Assembly: GCF_006265225.1 (NCBI RefSeq)
Contig: NZ_VDCS01000006.1
Span: forward strand, 124,001-188,000
Direction: 5' to 3'
Origin: Allotamlana fucoidanivorans
Lineage (GTDB): Bacteria; Bacteroidota; Bacteroidia; Flavobacteriales; Flavobacteriaceae
Length of the DNA stretch: 64,000 nt
In this document: positions 56,104 to 64,000 of the stretch, one piece after another
Layout: every line of letters begins with the position of its first letter
How positions within the stretch are numbered: the first letter of the stretch is position 1
Notes under the pieces: model-generated
Databases searched by the model: none
The model's input: the letters and a program-made list of their open reading frames with translations, nothing else
What the model was told of the DNA's origin: nothing
Position numbers and translations under genes: made by a program

Positions 56104-57492
56104 TTAATCTCTAAATTCAGGGTTTAATGTTGAAGGTATTGGAGCTTTCGTTTCCTGCCACCAGTTTTTGAGTAATCTCAATAATTCATCTTTTTTCTCT
56201 AGATGTGTTGCTACAAGATTATTTCGCTCTTCAATATCTTCAGATAAATTATATAATTCTACGCCCTCATCTTCAAAATAGTAATGCAATTTCCATTCTC
56301 CTTTTCTTATGACAGACCCAGGTCGCGTTCTAAACAAGGAATCCCGATTTTCGTTATCATTAACATTATATGCCTGTAAGTAAACCGGGAAATGCCAAAA
56401 TAAAGCACGTTCAAATACCTGTACTTCTTCTTCTAAAACAGGTGCTAAACTATGTCCATCTAGATGAAGCGTACTAGCATCAACTCCCGCATACTGCAAT
56501 ACCGTTGGAAAAATATCAAGATTCGTTATAGGAACATCACTTTTAGTATTTGCTTTAATCTTACCATTTAACACAAAGAAAAAGGGCTCTCGAATTCCAC
56601 CTTCATAATAACTTCCTTTTCCTGCTCGTAATGGTTTTTGTTTGGTTATACCGTACAAACCACCATTATCTGATGTAAAAATTATAAGCGTATTATCCAA
56701 AAACGCTCTTTCTTTCAATTTATTGATAAGTAACCCAATATTTCTATCCAAATTATCTACCATTGAAGCATACTCAGGGTTCGCTTGACCTTTCCATGGT
56801 GATTTTTTTTCATATATAGGTATAATACTATCTATGCCCATTATTGGGACATGTACAGCATATGGTGAATAATTGAGAAAGAACGGTTTTTGCACGGTAT
56901 CCAAAAACTTTATGGCTTTTTCCATAATAGCATCTGTTAAATACTTATCTGAACCGCCTTCAATAGTTACATTTTTATACGGTGGATAATAACTTTTGGG
57001 TAATCCTGCATGGTTTCCACCAATGTTAACATCAAAACCATACGCTAAAGGATTATCACTTAAATGCCACTTCCCTGCATGACAAGTTACATACCCGTTA
57101 TCCTTTAAAACCTCTGGAAGAATATCATGTTCTGGCGAAAGCGTATGTGTGTTTTTAATAGGAATAAGTTTTCTGTCTTCAGATCTTCCTCTTGCCGATG
57201 GGCTAACCGTAAAAACACCATGGCGCGGTGACCATTGTCCTGTCATTAAGCCAGCCCTACTCGGGGCGCAATTGGATGCAGCTGCATAACCATTTGTAAA
57301 TACCATCCCTAAACTAGACAGATAATCTATATTGGGAGTTTCATAATATTCACTGCCCATAAAACCAACATCTTTCCACCCTAAATCATCAACATTTATA
57401 ATGATAATATTTGGAGACTCTTGACTGCATGAACTTTGAAAAATAAGGCTTAAGAGCATTAGTCCAAACCTAAATACTACTTTATTCATCAT
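56104..57492 (-). CDS. S1-family sulfatase (arylsulfatase A type), lipoprotein
   Basis: This 462-residue protein has lipobox Cys22 (FQSSC). Landmarks are Asp35-Asp36 in INVDDLGWKD, ETPNIDYL, canonical signature CAPSRAGLMTG (Cys75, Arg79), HAGKWHL, FLNYSPYAVHVPI, FTSDNGGLYG and GGIREPFF. It is built like the sulfatase at 44763 and is probably of the same S1_16-like group, about 70 residues shorter at the C-terminus. It is monocistronic behind one of the best promoter copies. Confidence 0.94.
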   Translation of the reverse strand: MMNKVVFRFGLMLLSLIFQSSCSQESPNIIIINVDDLGWKDVGFMGSEYYETPNIDYLSSLGMVFTNGYAAASNCAPSRAGLMTGQWSPRHGVFTVSPSARGRSEDRKLIPIKNTHTLSPEHDILPEVLKDNGYVTCHAGKWHLSDNPLAYGFDVNIGGNHAGLPKSYYPPYKNVTIEGGSDKYLTDAIMEKAIKFLDTVQKPFFLNYSPYAVHVPIMGIDSIIPIYEKKSPWKGQANPEYASMVDNLDRNIGLLINKLKERAFLDNTLIIFTSDNGGLYGITKQKPLRAGKGSYYEGGIREPFFFVLNGKIKANTKSDVPITNLDIFPTVLQYAGVDASTLHLDGHSLAPVLEEEVQVFERALFWHFPVYLQAYNVNDNENRDSLFRTRPGSVIRKGEWKLHYYFEDEGVELYNLSEDIEERNNLVATHLEKKDELLRLLKNWWQETKAPIPSTLNPEFRD

Positions 57493-57511
57493 TTTAATTC
57501 AAACTTAAGGT

Positions 57512-57561
57512 CAAACTTAATACTAAAAATCTGTTGCCCCGTCCTGCTCCATCATGCTAAC
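57512..57561 (-). promoter_or_regulatory. Promoter with PUL direct-repeat operator, sulfatase gene
   Basis: The coding-strand units are GTTAGCATGA (57552-57561) and TGGAGCAGGA (57542-57551). A perfect -7 box TAAGTTTG (57512-57519) follows after exactly 22 bp, 19 bp before the ATG. Confidence 0.65.
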
Positions 57562-57600
57562 GTGTTATCTTTCAAAAATTCTTCCTACTTCATGCCAATA

Positions 57601-60600
57601 TTATTGCAATTCCTTGATTCTAGAAACCACTATTTTCACCGGTCCTAACAATCCTGAAGGTAGCAATTCTGAATCCTTATGCCAATGTTTAAAAGCGGCC
57701 AGTGTTTGACGCTCGGTTGGGCGCTCAGTATTATTTAAAAGCCACTCTGGCCATTGTTTTATATGCGGCCCTTTACGTTCATAATCTAGCGATAATTGCT
57801 CATCACCAATTAATCTATTGGGCCAAAGGTTTGTAATTTTCACCTCTAGTGTATTGGAGCCTTTTACAATGGCATCGTCAATATTTAATATGTATGGGGC
57901 TTTCCATAATATTCCTAGTTTTTTCCCATTTAGAATCACTTCAGCAATTTCCTTAACATTACTTAAATCTAATTCTAAAGAATAATATGATTTAATGAGT
58001 TTTTCAGGGATTTGAAACTCCTTTTTATAGCTAGCTGTACCCGAAAAAAAACGAATATCTTCTTCTGATGCATCTGACCATGACGTTAAATAATTGAAGG
58101 TTTTTATTAAAGCGGGTTTATCTTTTAGAGGAAAACTTACATTCCAGCTCCCTGTTAATTCAATAGGTTCTGGCACAGATTTAACTTTTAATGTTTTGGT
58201 CTTTCCGTTTGAAGATTCATAAGTCATTTCACCAGCAAAAGGCGTAACTAAATTCACTTTATCATCTTTAAACACTAATTTTGGTTCTGATGTTGTATGG
58301 GTCAATTTCAATGTACCTCCATCAAAAACAGTAACCATTTTATCTTCATCATTAGTTATGTAAGTTACACGTAAGGCTTTTTTTGTTTTGATCTCTTTTC
58401 CTTCAAAAAAACTGTCCTTTACCGGTATTTCATATAATCCTGAAGCTACCATTGACTTTACTTCTTCAGTGACATCAAAAACAGGTTGGTTTGGAGGGAT
58501 GCCATCAACACTCCCTGCAAACTTTCCAAAAACAGCTTTCAATATTTTTAGTTTGCCGCTGGCAGGAGCATCAATTTCTAGCCATTCTTTTTCCATGGCA
58601 TTTTTTTCGAATACCGCTTCTCCAATTTTATATTGAATGCGTAATTCTTTTTTATAGCCAGGAGCAGGATCACCTTTAGAAAGTTCTCTTGTAGCTTGTA
58701 TATGTAATCCATTATTTTGAATCCTGTTTACAACTACCTCCGTGACATCAACCAAACCATCAGGTAAAAATGTGCCGTATTCTGCTTTGCTAATTTTCAA
58801 GTTTGAAAGGGGTATTACCGCCGGGTTTTTCAACTTCATCTCAGCATATACAATGTGTTCACCTTCATGTATCGGATTCCTAAAAACCACAAATACAGAA
58901 CCTTCTGGCTCGAACAGAATGGACACTGTTGTGGTAGCATCATCATTTTCCTGCCATATTGTAGCCTTAGTTATTTCACCGGTTTCGGCATTCCAAAGCT
59001 CTGGCTGTTTTCCTGATACTCGAAAACGACAAGCTAATTCTCGACTTTCTTTTTTAGAATTTACCACAAAATAAATGTCGGTATCTTCTGTTTTTCTGTG
59101 AATAAAATCTATGGATTCCTGACTTTCTTCTTCAATAAAAAAATCGGGAGGTAATGCTCCATTCTTTAACACATCTACAATTGAATGCACTTTTACGGGT
59201 CCTGTATCCCATAATATATCGGCCATTTGCTCGACACTTTCATCAAATTCAGAATACTTTTTAAGACTTGGAGATTTGTTAGGTTTTGAGCCAATAACTA
59301 AAGCGCCTTTTACCGCCAGTTCTTCAATTTTAGCAAGCGTTTCTGGTGTCATCCATTCGTTTGAAGGTAACACCAAAGCTTGATATTTTTCACCAACCGA
59401 TGTGCATACTAAACCTTCCTTTACCGTTAATGCCTTTATCTTGTTAGAGCCAATCACATCATAATCATATCCCAATGCTTTTATTTCTGGCATTAATAAG
59501 GCGTCATTGGGAGATGCTTCTCCTGTAAACACCAATACATCGGCTACAGAGGTGCCTTGTTGTAATAAAAACTGACCTCTACTGATATAATCCACAAAGG
59601 GCTTACTTTGATTCCACCAGGTATTTAAACGGTTAAAGTCAGTTCCAAAAACCTGTAAAGTCAACCCAGGACCAACATCCCAAGGTTGATGGACATAACA
59701 ATGAAAAACAAAACGATTAGTCCCTTGAGCCCATGCTAAATCGCCCATGGCTTTAAGCGTACTTGGATGCTGATCCCAACCTCCCATTCCTGTAAAAGAC
59801 TCTGCCTCAGCAATCGGATTTCCATTTAATTTTGCAATAGAAGCAACAAATTTAGGCGAGTCAAAAAAGGCAAGGCTTCCGCTCCAAAACTCAGACATAA
59901 CCATATCTGCCTTTTCTCCAACTTGCATATTATCAAAGGGTCCCCAATAAGGCTCAATAGAAAGCAACATGTTGTTTTTATGACTGAGTTCAGCAAAGCG
60001 TCCGTAATAATTTTCGGCTATCAAATCTCCTATAGTACGACGGAAATCCCAGAGAAACCGCTCGGTTTCTTCTCCACTCTCAACGTAATAACCAGCCAAA
60101 GCGGGCAAATATGAGCGACAATCATATGAACGAAGTGTTTTGAATGCTTCAGCGAAATTGGAAGTCCAGTTTGTAGTTCCAACTTCATAACTATCAATAT
60201 GACACCTTTTAACTGTGGTACCAACTAGCGTGTCTAACTTTTTTAGTATGGGCTTAATGCTACCATTCCAAAATACATCAACCGCTTGTTTACTCATTTT
60301 ATCACATTCTAAACCACGACCACCATCACTGGGAAAACGATTCATTTCACCTGTTGGCGTATGTCCAATTCTTAGAATAACCCACTCTCCTGCGGGCGCC
60401 TTCCATTCTAAAAAACCATCACTTTTTAACTTAGAGGTTAAGTCAAAAATATCTTGTTTATGAACTACGGCTAAATCAGAAATAAGTTTATCATCTGGGT
60501 CTAAATGACTACGTACTTTATGAGAAAGGGTTTTTATTTCTAATTCATCTATACGTACATCGGTCTTGGGTTTTGGAAAAGCGAGAACAGCAATATCCTT

Positions 60601-61122
60601 GTAGAATCCCAATTTGGTTTCAGGTTGTTCTAACTTACCATTAAATATTTTGGCTCCCTGATGTATCGTTTCACTATAGACCAGTTCTTGCATAGCATAT
60701 TCTGGAGTAATAGAAGGTCCTCCTGATGATGACCAACCAGCCCCATTATGAAAACCCAGGTCAAGCCCTAAACGTTGAGCTTCCAATCCGGCATACTTAA
60801 AAAGTTCTAACCACTCCTGACTTAAATAAGGTGCCACACCTACAGGATTCCCCAAACTCACATTAAAAATTATTGCCCCTTGAATGCCTACCTTTTTCAT
60901 GGCTTCCAAATCGGCTGTTATACCCGTTTTCGTTACATTTCCATTAATCCAAAACCAAATAGTCTGTGGCTTAGCTTCTGACGGAGGATTTTTAAAGTTC
61001 TGTTCTAAAGAAACATCTTGAGCTTGTAGACCTGAAACAAACAAGCTAAGCAACAACGTCACAAAAATGGTCTTTCTTATCATACTTCTAGTCATGTTAT
61101 TGAACCGTCCATTACTAATCAT
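57601..61122 (-). CDS. GH106-family alpha-L-rhamnosidase (first of pair)
   Basis: The frame gives 1173 residues. The signal peptide (MIRKTIFVTLLLSLFVSGLQ) begins at Met14, so the ATG at 61081-61083 is the likely start. GH106 blocks are FKNPPSEAKPQTIWFWINGNV (42-62), GITADLEAMKKVGI, GFHNGAGWSSSGG, HIDSYEVG (309-316), MSEFW with Glu411, and AEAESFTGMGGWDQHP with Glu441. The C-terminal beta-domains end in the galactose-binding-type LEVKITNLWPNRLIGDE. GH106 enzymes release alpha-L-rhamnose in a calcium-dependent inverting reaction. It lies 58 bp after the second GH106 gene with no terminator between. Confidence 0.9.
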   Translation of the reverse strand: MISNGRFNNMTRSMIRKTIFVTLLLSLFVSGLQAQDVSLEQNFKNPPSEAKPQTIWFWINGNVTKTGITADLEAMKKVGIQGAIIFNVSLGNPVGVAPYLSQEWLELFKYAGLEAQRLGLDLGFHNGAGWSSSGGPSITPEYAMQELVYSETIHQGAKIFNGKLEQPETKLGFYKDIAVLAFPKPKTDVRIDELEIKTLSHKVRSHLDPDDKLISDLAVVHKQDIFDLTSKLKSDGFLEWKAPAGEWVILRIGHTPTGEMNRFPSDGGRGLECDKMSKQAVDVFWNGSIKPILKKLDTLVGTTVKRCHIDSYEVGTTNWTSNFAEAFKTLRSYDCRSYLPALAGYYVESGEETERFLWDFRRTIGDLIAENYYGRFAELSHKNNMLLSIEPYWGPFDNMQVGEKADMVMSEFWSGSLAFFDSPKFVASIAKLNGNPIAEAESFTGMGGWDQHPSTLKAMGDLAWAQGTNRFVFHCYVHQPWDVGPGLTLQVFGTDFNRLNTWWNQSKPFVDYISRGQFLLQQGTSVADVLVFTGEASPNDALLMPEIKALGYDYDVIGSNKIKALTVKEGLVCTSVGEKYQALVLPSNEWMTPETLAKIEELAVKGALVIGSKPNKSPSLKKYSEFDESVEQMADILWDTGPVKVHSIVDVLKNGALPPDFFIEEESQESIDFIHRKTEDTDIYFVVNSKKESRELACRFRVSGKQPELWNAETGEITKATIWQENDDATTTVSILFEPEGSVFVVFRNPIHEGEHIVYAEMKLKNPAVIPLSNLKISKAEYGTFLPDGLVDVTEVVVNRIQNNGLHIQATRELSKGDPAPGYKKELRIQYKIGEAVFEKNAMEKEWLEIDAPASGKLKILKAVFGKFAGSVDGIPPNQPVFDVTEEVKSMVASGLYEIPVKDSFFEGKEIKTKKALRVTYITNDEDKMVTVFDGGTLKLTHTTSEPKLVFKDDKVNLVTPFAGEMTYESSNGKTKTLKVKSVPEPIELTGSWNVSFPLKDKPALIKTFNYLTSWSDASEEDIRFFSGTASYKKEFQIPEKLIKSYYSLELDLSNVKEIAEVILNGKKLGILWKAPYILNIDDAIVKGSNTLEVKITNLWPNRLIGDEQLSLDYERKGPHIKQWPEWLLNNTERPTERQTLAAFKHWHKDSELLPSGLLGPVKIVVSRIKELQ

Positions 61123-61180
61123 ATTGTGTAATTATTTATTAGTTTTTGTTGAGAACAAAACTTTTCATAATTAACAAAAT

Positions 61181-64000
61181 TCAATCAGTTTTTGTTGTTA
61201 AAATTTGTACAGGTCCAATTAATCCAGAAGGCAACAGCTCTGTATCTTTAGTAAACTTTCTGATATTGGTTTTAGTAAATTGTTCTTCTTCCTGCAAAAA
61301 GGCATCACCAATCAATCGATTTGGCCAAAGGTTTACAACGTCTATTTCTAAAGTGTTGCCTTTTGCCTTTACATGTGATGTTATGTTTACGCGGTATGGT
61401 TTTGACCAAGTAATGCCTAAATCAACACCATTCAATGTAACACGAGCCAATTCATGTATTTGTCCTAAATCTAGGTAAAGCTCTTGATTTGTATTTAAAA
61501 TTTTAACATCAAAAGTTTTTCGATATGTAGCAGTCCCCGAGTAATATTTAACACCTGAGTTTTCGTGTTTCGACCAATCTAATAAATTTGGAAAAATGAT
61601 AGATTCTGGTCCTCCCCAATTTTTATCAAAACTCACATTCCACGACCCTTCAATGTTTTGAACTGTTTTAAGTTGAGGCCAGTTTGAAACTGAATTTTGT
61701 ATTGATATTGGTTCCTTAAAAACCACAAAATAAGAACTACAAGGGCCAAACTCCATAGGAATAATGGTTTTGCCATTTTCAACTTTAAAATTGGTTAATA
61801 GACGCGTTTCGCCAGTAACAGGATTCCATAATTCGGGTTGTTTGTTAACCACTCTAAAAGTACATGCTACTTTTTCAATAGGTTGCCATTTACTGGCAAC
61901 GTAATAGATATCTGCATCTTCAGTTTTTCGGTGGATATAATCGATAACCCCTACATCACTTAAACCTGTACATTCAAAATCTTGAAGGATGTTTTTATTG
62001 AGTAAGACATCTCGGATGGATTTATTCCAAACAAAGGTTCCTTTGCCCATTTTATGTTCACCTTTTTCGAGATTACCCCAAATACGTTTGGTCAAATTTT
62101 GATACTCGGTAACATTATCTACATTACTCAACATCGAGGTTTCTATTTTACCCACAACTGTTGCGCCTTGTTCTGCAAGTTTTACTATTTTTTTTAGTGC
62201 TTTTAGTGATACAGGCGTTTTTTCGTCAATAACCAAAACCTTATAACTCATACCATCTGACAATACCAATTCGTTATTTTTGAATTCTAGTCTGCTTAAC
62301 AAAACCTCTTCGTTACACTTATCATAATCGTAACCTTTACCTAAACTTTCGGGTGGATTTTTCATACCGTCCTCCCATTCAAATGCATCAGCTCCTGAGC
62401 GTAAACCGTGCCCGTTATAAAACAGTACATCAGCAACAAACAAACCTTGTTGTAGCATATAAGAGCAACGTGAAAGATAATCAACAAAGGGTCTTGACTG
62501 GTTCCACCACGTGTTGGTTCTATCAAAATGAGTACCTGCACTGTGTGTCAAACCAGGTACATCAGTAACCGAAGGACGATGCGAAAACGTGTGAAAGCAA
62601 ATCCAATTGAGACCATCACAAAACGCCTGATCTGCAGCTGCTTTCATTTGAAAAGGAGAGACTTCCCAATTCGGCCCAACGGAAGTAAACGATTCAGCAA
62701 ATACTTTTTTAATACCATAGGTATGTGCTGCTGTTGCCGCTTCACGCACCAAGAAACGCCCACTTGGTTTTTCTCTGTGCGGCGATGGCATCCAAAATTC
62801 TCCCATAGCTACATCACACTTGCTCACACATTTTTTTAAATCGGCTTGGTATTGGTGCGGTCCTGCGGCTTCGGCATAAGATTCTAGTTTGTGTTCGTGT
62901 GCAACTTCTTGTTGTCTTCCATAATGATTTTCTGAAATTAAATCACTAATCGTCAATCGAAAATCGTTTAAAAAATGTTCAGTTGTTTTATCAGATTCAA
63001 TATTTACTCCGATTAATGCAGGCATGTATTTCACAATATCATAACCTCGACGAGTTTCAAATTCTTCTGGGAAATGTTTTGTCCAGTTTGGGTCGCCAGC
63101 TTCCCAGCTATCACATTCTACGTATTTAAAAGCTTGTCTTTCCTCAGGACTCATCTCCTCTAGTAAGGTTCCCACGGTTTTTTGCCAATGCAAATCGAAA
63201 GCTTCTTTACTTAAATGGTCGATGTAAAAAACACCACCTAAATTACGTCCGGTTGGACGGTAACCAAAACGAATAATACGCCAATTTCCTTTAGGAGCAT
63301 TCCAGTTTAAATGGCCGTTTTCATCAAGCTTGTCGGTTATATTTATTATGTCGTTTATCGAAGGTGTTTTCTCCTCAAGAAAAGCCAAAATAGCAATGTC
63401 ATTGTAGAAGGCATTTTGTGCGTCTTTTACGGTTTGATTTTCTCGTTGTCTTTTTGTTTGAACAGGAAGTTTAGGTTTTGGAAATTTTTGGTTGATTCTA
63501 TTTCCTCCTTCAACCGATAGTTCACTCCAAACTAACTCTTGTTGCCCATAATTGGGAGTTACCCATGGCGCAGCACATCCTGCTGGACCAATAAACACAC
63601 CAAAGTCTAGCCCTAGTCTTCCAGCTTCAAGCGAGGCAAAACGTACCATATCCCGCCATGGCTTCGACCAGGTTTCTAGTTTTTCATTAGGCTGACTCAG
63701 ACTTCCGCCTTTGTATTCATCTGTAACTTCGTATCTGATTTTCGTAGTGTCAATGATGGTTTTCTTTTTCCATTTGTGGGGGCCAAAAGGACCTACACCA
63801 CCGTCTAACACCATACATCCGGATAAGCCTTTGGCTTTCATTTCTTCCAAATCACGCGTAATAGCTTCTTTGTTGGTGGGTGTTTGCAACCACCACCACC
63901 AAGCTTGAGGTCGTACTTCGTGCGGTGGGTTTTTGAAGTTTTCTTCAAGAGCTTGATTTTCTGAACCACTGAACTTCAATACTGTTTGGCATGGAAACAG
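61181..64000 (-). CDS. GH106-family alpha-L-rhamnosidase (second of pair, 5' end cut by window)
   Basis: The frame is open to the window edge. Upstream of a TTG at 63979 it still reads LFPCQTV, so the true start and signal peptide lie beyond 64000. At least 940 residues are present. Blocks are FKNPPHEVRPQAWWWWLQTP, AITRDLEEMKAKGLSG, YVECDSWEAGDPNWT, MGEFWMPSP, FAESFTSVGPNWEVSP and the terminal LEIDVVNLWPNRLIGDAFL. It lacks the long middle beta-rich insertion of its neighbour at 57601. The pair probably acts on different rhamnoside contexts, in one operon whose promoter is outside the window. Confidence 0.88.
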   Translation of the reverse strand: MFPCQTVLKFSGSENQALEENFKNPPHEVRPQAWWWWLQTPTNKEAITRDLEEMKAKGLSGCMVLDGGVGPFGPHKWKKKTIIDTTKIRYEVTDEYKGGSLSQPNEKLETWSKPWRDMVRFASLEAGRLGLDFGVFIGPAGCAAPWVTPNYGQQELVWSELSVEGGNRINQKFPKPKLPVQTKRQRENQTVKDAQNAFYNDIAILAFLEEKTPSINDIINITDKLDENGHLNWNAPKGNWRIIRFGYRPTGRNLGGVFYIDHLSKEAFDLHWQKTVGTLLEEMSPEERQAFKYVECDSWEAGDPNWTKHFPEEFETRRGYDIVKYMPALIGVNIESDKTTEHFLNDFRLTISDLISENHYGRQQEVAHEHKLESYAEAAGPHQYQADLKKCVSKCDVAMGEFWMPSPHREKPSGRFLVREAATAAHTYGIKKVFAESFTSVGPNWEVSPFQMKAAADQAFCDGLNWICFHTFSHRPSVTDVPGLTHSAGTHFDRTNTWWNQSRPFVDYLSRCSYMLQQGLFVADVLFYNGHGLRSGADAFEWEDGMKNPPESLGKGYDYDKCNEEVLLSRLEFKNNELVLSDGMSYKVLVIDEKTPVSLKALKKIVKLAEQGATVVGKIETSMLSNVDNVTEYQNLTKRIWGNLEKGEHKMGKGTFVWNKSIRDVLLNKNILQDFECTGLSDVGVIDYIHRKTEDADIYYVASKWQPIEKVACTFRVVNKQPELWNPVTGETRLLTNFKVENGKTIIPMEFGPCSSYFVVFKEPISIQNSVSNWPQLKTVQNIEGSWNVSFDKNWGGPESIIFPNLLDWSKHENSGVKYYSGTATYRKTFDVKILNTNQELYLDLGQIHELARVTLNGVDLGITWSKPYRVNITSHVKAKGNTLEIDVVNLWPNRLIGDAFLQEEEQFTKTNIRKFTKDTELLPSGLIGPVQILTTKTD

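Overview
The window looks like part of a large polysaccharide utilisation locus (PUL) of a marine Bacteroidota, most likely a Flavobacteriaceae member. The DNA is AT-rich. It carries a SusC/SusD pair, many lipoproteins and signal-peptide enzymes, type IX secretion (T9SS) C-terminal sorting domains, and Bacteroidota-type -7 boxes (TAnnTTTG). The cargo points to ulvan, the sulfated rhamnose/uronic acid/xylose polysaccharide of green algae: a PL25-type lyase, two PL24-type propeller lyases, a heparinase II/III-like lyase (PL40-like), a PL28-like jelly-roll protein, five S1 sulfatases, three GH78 and two GH106 rhamnosidase-type enzymes, GH43 and GH3 xylosidase/glucosidase-type enzymes, and L-rhamnose mutarotase (RhaM) and L-rhamnose/H+ symporter (RhaT). 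The substrate is an inference from this combination.

Layout. Nearly everything is on the minus strand. 1-8112: an operon running leftwards with PL40-like lyase, PL25 lyase, a variant sulfatase, a Tat-exported toroid lipoprotein and the start of a GH2 enzyme. 8445-14422: a GH59-like fusion protein, a small orphan and a GH2 enzyme. 14578-24099: operon of two tandem GH78, GH43 and two sulfatases, the last broken by a frameshift. 24333-33604: two PL24-type lyases flanking a beta-helix protein, plus an FN3 lipoprotein. 33777-37275: rhaM, a small T9SS-secreted beta-trefoil-like protein, GH3. 37450-42104: SusD and SusC. 42436-43508 (plus strand): decayed remnants, first of a GH39-like enzyme and then of a lipoprotein. 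43796-52210: nucleoside-hydrolase-like protein, sulfatase, GH43, a secreted carbohydrate-binding-like protein and GH78. 52542-53408 (plus strand): PL28-like lipoprotein. 53768-57492: rhaT, an unknown lipoprotein, a sulfatase. 57601-64000: two GH106 enzymes, the second running off the window.

Expected division of labour (inference from families): T9SS-secreted and lipoprotein lyases cut the polymer outside the cell, SusC/SusD import oligosaccharides, periplasmic sulfatases and exo-glycosidases strip sulfate, rhamnose and xylose, RhaT imports rhamnose and RhaM interconverts its anomers. No GH88/GH105 and no regulator gene lie in the window.

The most notable observation is a shared promoter element. 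Fourteen transcription units carry a 10-bp-periodic direct repeat (coding strand: NNNNNCAKGA followed by TAGWRCAGGA), oriented with the gene. In eight of them it sits exactly 22 bp upstream of a recognisable -7 box. It is mirrored in two divergent promoter regions and still present in front of the decayed GH39-like gene. It looks like the operator of a single activator that runs the PUL as a regulon. No tRNA, rRNA, CRISPR array or transposase was seen.
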